DNA of 64,000 nucleotides, from NCBI GenBank assembly GCA_000231825.2, contig JH720299.1, positions 1,138,134 through 1,202,133 on the forward strand, in the 5' to 3' direction. A program made the position numbers and the translations under genes. Within the stretch, counting starts at the first letter, position 1, and every line of letters starts with the position of its first letter. The DNA is from Tetrahymena elliotti 4EA (Eukaryota > Ciliophora > Oligohymenophorea > Hymenostomatida > Tetrahymenidae). The notes under the pieces are model-generated. The model worked only from the letters and a program-made list of their open reading frames with translations. It searched no databases and was not told the DNA's origin. Of the stretch, positions 49,415-63,138 are shown one piece after another.

Positions 49415-52400
49415 ATGTATACAGACTCATTATTTTTAAATGGATCTTTTATCTTGGACAATAATAGTCTATGGTTAAGTAGTGTTGTTGTTTCTTCTTA
49501 ATTGAATTAAAATGATCCAAATGACCATCTAAAAGAATTTAAAACCTGTTTTTAGCCTCTTGAAATGCTGAATTAGATATAGATAAAATCAAAAGATTTT
49601 GACCTCTCTAAAGACAAGGATGTAGTTTTGATCTTAGGATCAACTGGAAGTGGAAAATCTACTACAATTAACTATTTATTACAAAAAAAGATGACTCGTA
49701 AAATATTATCGTATACTCGTTTTATTGAAGATATTGGAGAAATAGAAATAGAAGAATCATAGATAACAATAGAAGATGAAGATGATGAATTTAAAATTGG
49801 CTTTAAAAAAGAATCATAAACTCTAACTTTAAAAACTAAATAAATTTAAGATAGTAATTTTTTAATTTGTGACACCCCTGGATTTTAAGATAATAGAGGT
49901 TTTGATGTAGAGTTATCCAATTCTATCTGTCTAACTAATTTTATTTAGTTATGTAGAAGTATATGTCCTATTTTAACAATAAATTATCACGATTTAGATT
50001 CAGGAAGAGGCCAACCTTTCAAAAATTTGCTTGCTTCATTTTCAAAATTCATATCAACAGACTGCATGAATAGAATTTTAATTTTCTACACACATGTTCC
50101 AGAATAAATAAGCATACCTTAAATAGTTAATGAAATTATTTAGATTAAATCTTCTCTAGGGTAAAATAGCTCACCTGAGGTTAAAATGTTAATAAGCGAG
50201 ATATTAAAAAGCTTTAACCATAAAAGGGCTTATATTTTGAATCCTCTTGATTAATAACCGGAAATTTATCTTAAATTAATTGAATAACAATATGAAAATT
50301 AATAATTCATAAATGATCCTATATCAAAATTTAAAATAAATTTATCTGAAGATACAGAAACGAAGTTGCAAATATACTCGGAAGATTTGCTTTCTTATGT
50401 AACAAAGTGTACTTAAAAAGGATTCCATATAGAGTTGGTTATTGATGATTTAAATCATTATTTAGAAATAAAAAATACTCTTAATATCTAAATTATGAAT
50501 GATAAGTATAATAAATGTATTAAACGCATAGAAGATTATATCTCCTTAACTAAAAAGATAGCTTTCAAAAACTTAAATTCATCTAAGAACTTACTATCAG
50601 AATTTAATGAAAGATATATTAAGTAAATTAAAATTTGTTTACAATAGATAGAAAAGATAGACCAGTTTAAAAATCCTCACTTCTCCACATACGAATTATC
50701 AGTAAATCACATCATAAATGAACTTAAAGGAGTGATAGAGGAGATTTCAAAAAAAATAGAAATTAATTTAACTAACTAAATCGAGTCTTTAGATATTAAA
50801 CAGCTAAAATATGATTTGATAAAAGTACAACAACTATCAAAATTATCTCCCGACCTTCAGGCATTCGATATCTAAATATAATAATTCATCAATCAAAAAC
50901 TATAATCACGTAAAAATGAATCGTGTTTATTTTTAGAGGATTGTTTGACTGTTAACAAAGAATATGCTATTTTCAAAGAAAAATCGTAATAAATAATTAC
51001 AGCTTTTAAATTTTTTCAAGAAATAGATTCTTAAATACAAATTTAATTGTAAAATATTGGAAGGGACTCATTCTATTCTTGCTTTAAATAAAAACTAATC
51101 GACATCCTTGAATAATAATAAGAAAAAGTATAATAAATGATCAATAATTTCAAAAAGGAATTAGAAGATGATAAAATTCCAAGCAAGATCAATTTAGATT
51201 TAATTGAAGAAGGATAAATATTTTTTGGAATATAAATTCTACAAGAGCTAAGCTCAAATTAATTTATTGCTTAAAATATTGTATAATGCAGGAACTATCA
51301 TGCTTCAATAAAAGATAAAATCAAAGAATAATTGATTTTGATGCTTGAATATTTGAAAGAAAATTCTGAGAAAAAAAAATATCTGAAAGAATCGGAATCT
51401 TTGATAGATAAACTAAAGTTAATTTTGAATATAGATTTAAATATAAAATAATAAATTGAAAATGATTATGTAAAATTCATTCAATGTGTCTAATGTAAGA
51501 TTAAATTTATAAAGACACAAATTAAGTATGAAATAAAATTAATAAAAAATAACGAAAACCTTGAAGCAGAATCTGCTCAATATAATAAAATCTTAAATAA
51601 AAGCATATAAAAAATAAAAAAATATTGTGAATTTTTAAAAGATGTATCTTGGATAGATAAGAAATTTAATACAAAATGTGTAAAGGAAACATAGGATAGC
51701 ATATAAAAATCTATGATAAAATATTTTGAATTTTGTGTTGAAATCTGTGAAGAGTCAATTAATAATCAAGATTTAAAAAAAGTAGACTCTTTTATGATTT
51801 ATTTCGCAAGTTTAAAAGAAATTAAAAATCTATTTGATAACTTTGAAGAGAAGACTAATAACTGTATTGAAAAATTTAGTAATTAGATAAAAGAAAAATT
51901 CTAATCAATAAGAGGTTTAATAAATAACATTTTTAATTCTAAACAATTACCAAATAAAAGCTAACTTAAACCAATAGATGAATTTTTAGAATTTAAAAGT
52001 AAAGTAGAAAAAATGTAAAATAAATTGATAGACTTTAAATTTGATTAAGAAATATTAATTCTTTTTGAAGAATATTATAAAAATATTTTTTCAGATTTTT
52101 ATTCTTAATTTAATCATTAGCTATCCTTTGATAAATTAGAAGAAATCATGAATAAATAAAATGGATAGAAAGATAAATCTTTTTGGAGAGATTTTATTTT
52201 ACTTATGGATTTTTGTTCAAAAGAATGTAAGTAAATAATGAACATACTCGGTTTAAATTCATTTAACCAAATTATTGAGTAAATGACAAACTGTTTTGAT
52301 TAATTATTACACTCATATCAATAAACAAAAAATGAATAATTCTACTAAAATTAAGATTATCTTTGCAAGATTTCTTATCAATATGGTCTTTTAGAAGCTT

Positions 52401-54526
52401 TTACATAATATTTTAGTAATTTAGAATCATTGTCATTTATGAAAAAGAAACTGATAAAAGTATAAAGTTCTATGTAAATAATATAGGGGAATGTGCAAGA
52501 TCTGCAAAAAGCTATTAAATAAAATAATTTTTCTGAGGTTAAGATAAACATAGATTAATTAAGTCTATTAACAGACTAGTACTCAAAGAATAGGTTATAA
52601 GGTTTTATTTAATAGTTACAGTAATCAAAGAAAGATTTAATTATAGATTCAAATTTAATAGTTGATCAGACTAAAAACAACTTTTTTATCAATTAATAAT
52701 TAATAGAAAATTTTTAAAATTTCAAAGAGATTTCAGAAATTCTCAATGAAAACTTTACTTCAGATTTACAAGATATCATAAATCACTTCGTAAAATAAAA
52801 ATCTGAAATAATTTTTGCAAGTCTTTAACAATATCAATTTTAAGAGATTTATCTTTAATTTTCATTAATTAAAAAATTTATTTACCATCTCAATAACTTG
52901 ATTCCTGAATTATCTTTCTTTTTCATAGAGGAGTTAGAAAATCAATTAAGATATGACATTAAATAATAAATTGAAAAGCTAAGTTCTAAATCTCCATAAA
53001 ATTTGCTAAAACTAAATAAAAAATTATATTAAGCAATCAAACACGCTGAAGAAGATAATCCTTTTACAGAAGTTTTTTAAGAATAGATTATCCTTAATTT
53101 TTATCTTGTTATACATTATGCCTAAGAATAATTAAATGAGATCTCTGAAACTTTATAATAAATAAATTAAAAATCTATCTTAACAGCAGATGTAAGACTA
53201 AACTAACTTGAACAACTTTGTTAGAAATTAAAACATCAAATATCTTTATCATAAGATATTCTAGAACTTGAAATGATAAATTAATTTGAAATAGATTAAT
53301 AAGAATTAGTCAATTTAGTAGAAGAAAATAAAGATTTGTACCAACAAATTAAAAAGAAAAATAGCAAATCATCATACTTAAGAAAGGATAATAATTAAGA
53401 TGGAGAAATATAATCATATGAAGAAAGGTTAATAAATTTAAAAAATTCAAATAAGAAGTAATACAAGAAAGAAGTAGAGATGATAGAAATTAGATTATTT
53501 CATCTATTAGGAGACTTAAAAGATTAGTTTTTAATTATGAATAAAGAAACTAGAGAACACTAAGTTAAATAAATAATCAAGTAAATTTAATATTTAAAGT
53601 ATTTAAAAAAAAAATAATATTAAAGAATTGATATTATTTTGCAAGATTTAAAAAATATGTTATTCGCATTCTTCTAAAAGCTAGAATAAGAATTAACCAT
53701 AGAATTATTTTAAGAGCTTATTGCTTACTAAGATATAAAGAAGATCTTAAATTAATTTCCAAATAACAAAAATTTATTTGATGAATAATACGAAGCATCA
53801 AGGAATAATTTTATTAGTTTCATATATGATTTAGAATAATAATAAAAACAATTAAAAGATGAATCTGATAACATGTAAAACATTTCAAAGCTAGTAGAAA
53901 TATATGAATTCATAGAAAAATATAAAGGTTTCATTAATTTAAAAGCTGAATATCTTGATTACCTATAAACAGATGAATTAAAATTTAATCTAACTTTTAT
54001 TAATAAAAAATAAATTGTAGAAGCAATACAAAAATATTTCTTAAATATAACAAATTAAATACAAATGAATATCTCTCAAAACAATTTTAGTTCCTTAAAG
54101 AAAAATCTTTAAATTTTGTAGTCAAATATTTAATTAAACTAACTTTTGGAAATTGATCTTTTTGATTTTTAATAAGAACTACAAAATATTTAACTTGAAG
54201 CATAAAATGTCATATCTCTAATTATCAGATAAATTTAAGAATAAAAGAGTGACTAAAATACATTTCTGTAAATTAATATCCTTCATGAATTTTAGGGTTA
54301 AATGCAATTTTTTGAAGAATTAGATATTTCAGAATAATTAGATATCATAGAAACATACCTTTAAATCCATATAGAACATCTATTTTTTGATTTTATTATT
54401 GATTCAAAAACACAAGACAAAGAAATTATTTTTAAAAATATTATTTTATAATTCCCTAAGTTGGAAGGAATAATTTAAAATAAAATTTATATCTTAACAC
54501 AAAGAACAATCTATCAAATGATTTGA
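49415..54526 (+). CDS. Giant GTPase-like / coiled-coil protein, module 2 (1703 aa)
   Basis: Single-exon frame of 1704 codons, ATG to TGA, starting MYTDSLFLNGSF. The P-loop is in DKDVVLILGSTGSGKSTTIN (G75 onward). The G3-like motif is LICDTPGFQDNRGFDVEL (D153), closer to the consensus DxxG form (DTPG) than DTTG of its paralogue at 32778. LIFYTHVP stands at the G4 position. The remainder is long helical/coiled-coil sequence that aligns by eye with the module 1 protein through to the C-terminus (KINLSEDTETKL; LESLSFMK; DFCSKEC). The N-terminal leader is about 25 residues longer than in the paralogue. No SecA domain. It is convergent with the SecA-fusion gene 54971-62197, as in module 1. Confidence 0.86.
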
Positions 54527-54970
54527 AGCTTAATAACTATTTAAATTTTATTTGATCAATAAAGTGTTTTAATTATAATTTATTTTTATTTCAATTCAAT
54601 TTGTATTCATTCGGTATGCAAAATGTTAGGAATTAAATTATTAATTTAGTGAATAAAAGTAGAAAATAAATTAAAAGTATTCTTTGTTGTTTCATGTTTG
54701 ATGACCAAATTGTCTGAAAATTTAATCCAATTATAGATTATTAAAAATTTTCAAAAATCCATGATGTATTTGAAATTTATTCTAGAAAAAATAAACTAAT
54801 AATTAATCCATGAAATTAATTAAAAAAATATTCTTTTACAAATAACATAGATAATGTCAAAAAAAAATTCATAGATAACTTAAATATTTTTGAGCGATTT
54901 TAAAAAATAGCTCAATATTATTGGCTTTTATAATTTATAAAAATAGGATGAAAAGATTAAGATAAAAATT
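54527..54970. other. Convergent 3' flanks within module 2
   Basis: 444 bp between convergent stop codons, AT-rich, no feature seen. Confidence 0.45.
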
Positions 54971-57900
54971 TCAAGAATTTTTGTTGACATATTAAATGGC
55001 CAAGTCAATGTTACTTTTAATATCATCAAAATATTTAATAGTTTCATCATGAGAAGTTTTTGCTGAAGCAATATTCTATTCAAGACCTTTATATTTTGTG
55101 TCCTCCTAGATGTTTCGTTTTTCATTTAAATTATTAAATAGAGATTTTGATACTTAATTATTTTTCCAACCTGCACACTATACTTGACTAATTTAGAAAT
55201 CTTATTAAATATCTTTTTGGTTTAGGATGAGATAGTATTTTCCTGGTTAACCTTATCTAGCTGTTCTTCCTTTAATTTATATTTCTTCAGTTTAATTCTA
55301 AGAAAGGAATGTTTGGATTACTACTATACCACCTACTTAATTGACTTTAGGGTCTAAACATACAAAATCTGTTCCTCTTCCATATTCTTTAGTAAAAAGC
55401 CCAATTTTACCAGACCTGGTCACTTTTTAAACTTAAAAATTAAAATCCTCTTAATTTTCATGATCTGTAACTACTATATAATTATCTCTTGCAAAACATA
55501 TGTAGTTGCTTTTATGATAGTTTTCTAATTCCTTAACATCTTTAAAGAAAATGAGAACAGATTACCTGTTTTCTACAGCTTAAGCAGAAATTTCTTGTAT
55601 TTTGATATATTAATTTTCTTAATCTGACTCTGCAAACACATAATCAACTTACTTAAAGTCTAATTTTGATTCTCCAAACATTGAAGGAATGTAAAACTCT
55701 CTTGTAATTTTATATTTTTATAAATTTTCCTTCAATTATTTATTTAAGGATTGTAGGGTACCAGTTACTCCTAAAATAGCTAAATACTATTTTGGCAATA
55801 GAGCATAAGAAATATGTCCACAATTCAAAATAAATCCAATTTAATTTTAAAGTGATTCATTATTTATATTACCAAGAGAATTTTCAAGGAAATAAGCAAA
55901 TAAGGTTAGATAACCCTAGTAAGTGGAGAATGTAATAGTAGAATCATTTTATCTATAACCAATTTTATTGTTTCTGACAACATATTATTTAGAATCTTTA
56001 TGCTTTTCTACTTTATTCACATCCTAAGCTAACAGCTAAATATGTCTTCTAAACATATCCTAAAATTTGGGGAATTTCTAAATAAGTTATTTATAGTTCT
56101 ATGATGAAAATATACTGAGAGTAATTGTTTATTAAGTCTATCCTTTCTTACTCCAAATATCTCTGATTATATCTTCAATTTCTTTGTTTGAAAATAAAAC
56201 AACAGGATTGTATGTTTTTCCATAGAAATCCGTATCAAAAAATACATCAACCTCATCAATTAGTAATATTTTATTCATCTTTTAAGCAATCTAAGAATTT
56301 GATATATAATTTTAGTTTTCTTATTGAATTAAATTCAAAGTTGCTTGTCTAGTATCTAAATAACTTTGTAGCAATCTCTCGGCTTATTCTTTGAAAGTAC
56401 CATATTTAATTTTTTCTGAAACTCCAAACGCAACAAAGAATTTACGAAAATCTTTATCATCTCTTTCAGAAAGGTGAGAGCTATAACAAACTACATCAAC
56501 CTCACAACCAAGTAATGCCAATAATAAAGAGCAGAATCCTAATGTTATAGATTTACCTTCTCCAGTTAATATTTCAATCAATTAATTTTAGAATTATATT
56601 TTTATATTTGGACTACTTTTAAAAAATTTAGTAAATCCTTACCAAAAACCAGATTCTTAATGAATACCTAAAAGCAAAATAATACTTAGTATCTATGTAT
56701 GGTTAGGTTTTTTAAAGATATTTTTTTTATCTTTCTTTTATTCACCACTGTCAACAAGAGTCCAATATGCACAAATCTAAGCAAGCATATTTAGTACTAA
56801 AGTCTTTTCTTCCCATGTTTTTTTCTGAGGGAGATTTATTTATTTAGATTGTAATTTAACTGACTCAACTATTTCATTCCATTTTTCCTTTTAATATTTA
56901 TAGTCTTTTAAAATTTGCTCATATTTCTTTAGATACACTTCATAATATTCTTTTAAAATTTTCTTTAATTCTTTATCTATAGGTTCCTTTTTATTAAATT
57001 TTTCTGATGAGCATATTTTGCCAAGAATATAATCTACATCATGCTTTCCTAATAATTGATTTAATTAATCAATTTTATAAGACTAAAATTAGTTATTTTT
57101 ATGAACTATTTAAGCACCTGAAGCATCTTGTTTAAGCATGCTTCCTAATTCGAAAATTATTTCGTCTCCTAATATTTGTTTAATATATTCAATAGCTTCA
57201 AATAATTTTTTATCAACTATTTGAGTAAATTTACTCACTTTCTCTGAAATTTGTTAGATTTATTTTAAAAATTGGCTAATTAATTGTAAATTTCCTTAGT
57301 AAATGATATTCTGACTTTATTAAATTTCATTATCTAATTTACTACTTAATTCATCAAGTACTTTTTACATTTAAGGTTAATAACTAAATTAATCTATACT
57401 TTTTAAATGCTCATCAGCCTTAGAAATATTATTCATCAGTTTATTCAAATTTTCATCATAATCTATGCTAGATTTCACTAAATTGATTGCTTAATTTGTA
57501 ATTTATTAAACCTTCTAATCAACTTGTTTAAAAATTTAACTCATATCTTTAAATTCCAAATCAAGTTCTTTAACTAAATGAGAATATTTTCCTATTTAAA
57601 AAATTGTTTCTTTGACTTTTAAGAAATCGTAGTTAGTTAAAGCTGTTTCTAATTCTTACAAATGATTTTTTAATTTATTGGATATGGTTTCTTTCAAATC
57701 CTCATTGTTTTCAATTTGCAATCCAATTTGTTTAATTTTTTTAAGTTCATCTGATTGATCAAAATTAAAGGAATTGTTTTTAAGGAGTCTAAGGAAAGCT
57801 TCAAATTTTTTCCATGTTTTCTTCAAAGTTTAATCAATTTGCATAGATACCTTCATAGTCTATTAAGATTTCTGTAATTTTGTTAATCCTTAGCTAAATT

Positions 57901-60900
57901 AGTCTAATGTTTGCTAAAGTCTTTCTTTGTATTTTTTTAATTCAGCTGTTTCTTCCAGCTCTTCTTTAATAATTTTATAAAATGAATGATGATTAAACAG
58001 AGTATTTAAGAGTGTTAAAGAAAAAGATTCATCATTGCTTAAAAGAATTTTATCACATTCATCAAAAACTTAAGTTGATTTTACATAAATTTAAATCAAT
58101 AGAGTATTCAGCTTTGAATCATATTCAATTTATTCTTCTTCGGTTCCAAATTTATCAATTAATGTCATGTGATTTATAAATGTCTTCAAATTATTTTCGA
58201 ACTATTGAACTTCAATATGAGGATATTATTCATTGATTAAATTAATAGATTATTAGGTTTTTTAAAATATGCTTTTCATTAATCTATCAAAAGATGTTTT
58301 ATCATCTGTTTTTATTTACTTTAATAATTTAATTGCTTCTTTATTTTCCTTTTTTTATAAATGATTAAAAATTTCTTTATATTTTCTATTAGATTCTTCT
58401 TGTATTTCTTCTTCGATTTCTTTAATCTAAGATAGGAAGATATTTTAATTCGATGATTCTTCAGATTTCTATGTAAATTTTTTGATTGTTTCTAACTCAA
58501 CCTTAAAAGTATTGTCTGAAGATGATAATTTTTTTCTAACAATATCTAATTTTTAATTGAATATCAAATAAATTTTTTTATCACAATATTCTGACTCTTC
58601 ATTAAAAGTATCTTCAAAATTAGTGTTTTATTTCTTTGCTTCATCAAGGGCTTATTTTAATTTTTAAAGTTGTAATAATTCATCAGTATTATGAAGAGTT
58701 ATTATGTTGTTTTATATTTCTTCTTTGATCTATTCTATTGAGTATTTTGGATTATTAAACTCCTCTTAATAGAAAATTTACTTGAATCCAGCTAAGCAAT
58801 TATGTAATTAGCTCAATTAAACAAAATTCTATTCCATTTCTTTAAATTTATGTAGCTTTATTTTACTCATTATATTTTTGCTTTAATATGTTTTGTAGTA
58901 GTTAAAATCTTACAAAAATTTATTTAAACAATCCTATGAAAGCTTGTAAAGATCAATCTTATACGTTTTGAGCAATTTCATAATTTATTAAGTTTTTTTC
59001 AGGTTTTTGCGTAATTCTTACAAATTAATTTAATTATGACTATGTTCAGTAAACATGTAGCCAAACGATTAAACTTCATTAGATATCAAATCTTTTAATT
59101 TATTTAATGCTTTATTTAATAACTATTAATCTTTTGGGCTTTTTAATTAACTTAATAGGTCTAATTCTTATTCTAAATTTTACAAATCTTCAGTTTTAAT
59201 ATCATTATCAAGCTTCTTGAATATTTCTTAAATTGTCTCATTTGGCGTGTCTAAACGATTGAACTCTGTCTTTAATAAATGTATTTCATACATATTATCA
59301 ACAAACTTTTTAATTGCTTCATAAGTCTCTTATATTTCTTAAAGATTATGAATCGATTTTTTCTTTAATTTATAGTCACATACCATGTGTTCATATATTT
59401 TTTTTATTAATTCCTAAATCTTTTCAAAAGAAAATCCCTTCAATAGCTTCTCAATATCTTGACACTCGATTTATATGAACTTAGCATTCTAAATAAATTC
59501 AGTATACTCTGTATAATCTGATATTGTCACAAACACTTATTCTTTTTCCAATTATTACATTTTTTGCATATTCTGCTGGTAATAATTCTGAATTTTAGCT
59601 GTAATTGTGTTAAGAATAGAAATGGAATTCTATTTAACATCAGAAATGATATCTAATTATTAAACCTTATTTAAGTATTAAATATTCTAATTTATAGTTT
59701 ACCAAGGAAAGTTTTTATATGTATTATCCTATATCTAAATGTTTATTAGATCTAAGATTGGTTTATTCTTTTCAATTACAGTTTTTCTTACTTAATCTAT
59801 GCAAGCCTAATTTTTTTCTTAATATTTTTCAAGAATTTCTTTGAAATCGCTCAAGCTTTTCATTTTCCATAAGAAAAAATTTACTAAATAGAATTTCTCA
59901 TTTTCTAATGAATTACTAATCTTTTAGCTGCATTGTTCTAAATAGTTCTCCATTTTTTATTTTATTTTTTTAATAGTATTTTATGTGAAGTTTGATTAAA
60001 AATATGAATCTGCCCAATTCATATTTTTGAGAAATAGGTAAATCTTTTTTAATTTGTTAAAATCCTTTTTTTAAATTTGACTGAAGGATTTTCTAAGATC
60101 TGTAATAGATTTAACGCTTAGAGTATCATCAAAATCATCGCTGTCTTCTTCATTTATATATTCTAATTCGTCTAGATGCTAACTTATTAATTTCTTTGCT
60201 TCCTGGGCTTTTTTTTATATTTTCTGCTTAATTTCATCTTTAATTTATTTAAATTCTTCAAATGTTTAGCCCAAAATCTCCATATCTAAATTTCTCATTT
60301 CCTCAAGTGTACTTAAAATATCTTTCAGCTTATATAAGTGAAAATCATCTCCTGTATTTTCTTTGATTAAATTAAAAGCGTCACGAAAGAATTGATTGAA
60401 ATATCCAACAGCCTTAACATAATTATTATCACATTCTGGAATGCACTCTGAATATGAACTATTTTAATTCAGAATTTTAAGGATATTAATCTAAAGTGCA
60501 GGTAAATTGCTTATTTTAGGATTAAATTAAACTTGAGAATCATCAATAGATGGCTATTTCTGAATTTCTTAATTTAAATAATCTATTTAGGTCTTTAAAT
60601 AAACCACAAGTTCTTCATTTTTTTTCTATTCATTTTTCACTATTGCTTCATAAAAGTTTTCTTCATTTTCAGATTAAACAAAATCCTTTACAAACAAACA
60701 AATTTGTTTTAATAGCTAAAGTTTCTAAGCAATTTAACTTACATTGCTTTTTATATTTTAAATATCTTATTAATTGGTATTTGAATAAAAATTCTAAGAC
60801 AATTCTAATAAGTTTTATTTTTCCTATTCAAAAACAACTTTTAGTTCTTATTAACTTTAAAGATAGCTTTAAGTACCTAGTTAAGTTTATCCTGTAAAAT

Positions 60901-62197
60901 CTCTGAGCTTTTGTAAATTAGTTTTCACGCTTTCCATATTTTGAGGAAAATCTCTTTTTATCCTTTTACTCATTTCAGAGCAAATATTTTCAATATCGTT
61001 TTTAAATTGATTCTCATTTGTTTTGAAAGCTCCCTCTTTAAAAACTTATCCTTTATTCTCATCAATAGTTCTTAATTATTTGAGGATTTATATTATATCT
61101 TAAATGATTTAAGAAGAAAAAATATTGCTTTTTTCAGATGCTTCACAAAAGTTATTAAAAACTTAATTTTTATTCTTCTCAAAGCTCCTTACAATCTCAT
61201 TTTAAAGATCGATAAATGAATCTATTAAAAATTAATCTTCTGTGTAATCCTTTACTTATTTAAATTGAATTAATATATCCATAATTCTACTAAATTAAAA
61301 TTATTAGAGTAGTTTTGTAATTTAGTTATTTGTTTCTTACACATACAAACTTAATTTCTGATTGGATGCCTCTGAAACACTAAAACAGAAGTCTGCAGAA
61401 GGTTTACTAAAAGATTTTTATTGCATAATATAGTTAAGTAAAATGTCATTATCACCACTTAAAGGATTCACAATTGCATTTCCATTTTGTTTAGTTTACT
61501 TTACAATAACTTTCAAAAATTCTACTAGTGTTTAATTCTAAATTTCATCATTATTTCCTACTATTTCCAAAATATCTATGAATTCCTTCTAAATTGAATT
61601 AATTGTTTGTTTTTCGGGAACTTTTGTAAACAAAAATGTCATTTTCTCAAATTAATCTTTTTCAGGATTTGTTAATATTCTCGCTACTAATCTAAACAGT
61701 TCTTAAAATAAAGCTCCTCTTTAGGCAATTAATTCATGATAGCCGATTAATACGACTAATCTAACGCTTTTACAATTTTACATAAATTTTTTTAAAGAAG
61801 ATGCATTAGTTATCTCTATTTCTGATCCTCGATTATCAAAAAATCCAGGCGAATCACATAGATAGGTACCATCTCTAGCATGAGCAAGTTATAAATTAAT
61901 AGTATGAGATTATTTAGAGTGCCCTATTTCAAATCCTCCACTGGATTCTATAACTGTATATTCTGATAAGTAATATTCACCATCTATCTCTAAGTTCTTC
62001 ATTTTTTTTTAGAGAAACATTTTATGTCCTAACAAATAATTAACTGTAGTAGTCTTGCCACTTCCTGTAGGCCCTACTAGTAAAATCATATCTTTATTTA
62101 GCACATCATTTTGAGTTTATTCACCTTATTCAAATAGCTTTAACAAATATTTAATATCCAAACTTTACTAATTATAAATTATTTCTGACTGATTCAT
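54971..62197 (-). CDS. GTPase-like / coiled-coil / SecA-like motor fusion, module 2 (2408 aa)
   Basis: One frame of 2409 codons (ATG at 62197, TGA at 54971-54973). The N-terminal P-loop GPTGSGKTTTVNYLLG is at residue 42, the same position as in the paralogue, followed by LCDSPGFFDNRGSEIEI and FLFTKVPEK. A coiled-coil body of about 1650 residues follows. The C-terminal SecA-like motor has EILTGEGKS (T1878), SSHLSERDDKDF, LIDEVDVFF (D1981), YVVRNNKIGYRQ, ILGVTGTLQSLN (2143), EYGRGTDFVCLD (2273) and IKGRTARQG (2310). The two SecA domains are more alike than the coils, which suggests selection on the motor. All ATPase motifs are intact, so it is not a decayed copy. Cellular site and substrate are unknown. 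It is convergent with 49415-54526. Confidence 0.88.
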
Positions 62198-62591
62198 TTG
62201 TTTTAATTCCTACTAACTATTATTTTTAATTTAAATATTATTATTAAATTAATCACTTAAGCTGTTAATTTCATATTCATAAATAGATGTAATAGTCAAT
62301 TTTAGTTAAAAATATCTGATATTGATGAATTATTTTTATTTTTTACTATCTTCTACTTTTTTATGTATTAAAGTAGTTACTAAGGTAATGCAATTACAAA
62401 ATAATTAAATAATGATTTTGTATCTATTATTTATATTTTAAAAGAAATCAAATATATTGTAAGGTAGGTATGTTTAATGCATTATTTGTTTGATAAAAAG
62501 CAAAAATACAATAAATATATTTAGTTTTGAATTAGAGAGGCAATTTAAATAAAAATTCTAAAAATGGAAAGAATATTAAAATTTATTTTGT
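62198..62591. promoter_or_regulatory. Promoter side of the SecA-fusion gene, module 2
   Basis: AT-rich leader upstream of the minus-strand ATG at 62197. No defined site recognised. Confidence 0.35.
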
Positions 62592-63032
62592 ATGATTAAA
62601 ATTCATAAAATACCTCATAAAAGTGAAAATAATGATAGATTTCGATTTAAATTGTGCGATGTTAAATATTCTAAATTATTTCTATTTCATTCAAGGAAGA
62701 AATTAAACAAAGAAGAAAAATTTACCACAAATAATTTAAAAAAGCTCTTTCACATAAACTCATATTTTATAAAATACTTTTATTTTTCGAATAGCTTTTA
62801 TCTTTTATTTCTCCTAAAAACAAGAAGATATGAAACATTCAAAATGTTTTATTAAGTTTTTAATGTAAACATATGTTAGAAAATTACTGATATATATTTT
62901 AGATTAAGAATCATCTAAAAAGACACTTTTTCGATGGAGAGGACATATCTCAGTTTTATGTATAGTAGAGGGGACTCATATTCTAATAAAAAAGACAAAT
63001 CTTTTTTATTTAATTAGGTGTTTTACATGTGA
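62592..63032 (+). CDS. Doubtful ORF (146 aa)
   Basis: ATG-to-TGA frame of 147 codons when TAA/TAG are read as Gln (MIKIHKIPHKSENNDRF start). Rich in K, F, Y, N and S, with no family signature. Its length is only slightly unusual for TGA-free DNA of this composition, so it may be chance. It sits between the module 2 SecA-fusion gene and the gene at 63139. Confidence 0.3.
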
Positions 63033-63138
63033 AAAATCTCTTAATTAAATAGCCAAAAATCTTTATCCAATTTTCACTTATTTACATCTCTAAAATTAAA
63101 AAGCAACATAAAAAAACATAGTAGAATCATATTTGAAA

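Noticed and set aside
60550..60897. 115-aa + strand frame
   Set aside because: Antisense within the intact coiled-coil frame of the SecA-fusion gene of module 2; low-complexity F/L/N composition.
32778..62197. Many in-frame TAA and TAG codons in the giant genes, as if they were pseudogenes
   Set aside because: TAA and TAG are glutamine throughout this genome; the frames run thousands of codons without TGA.
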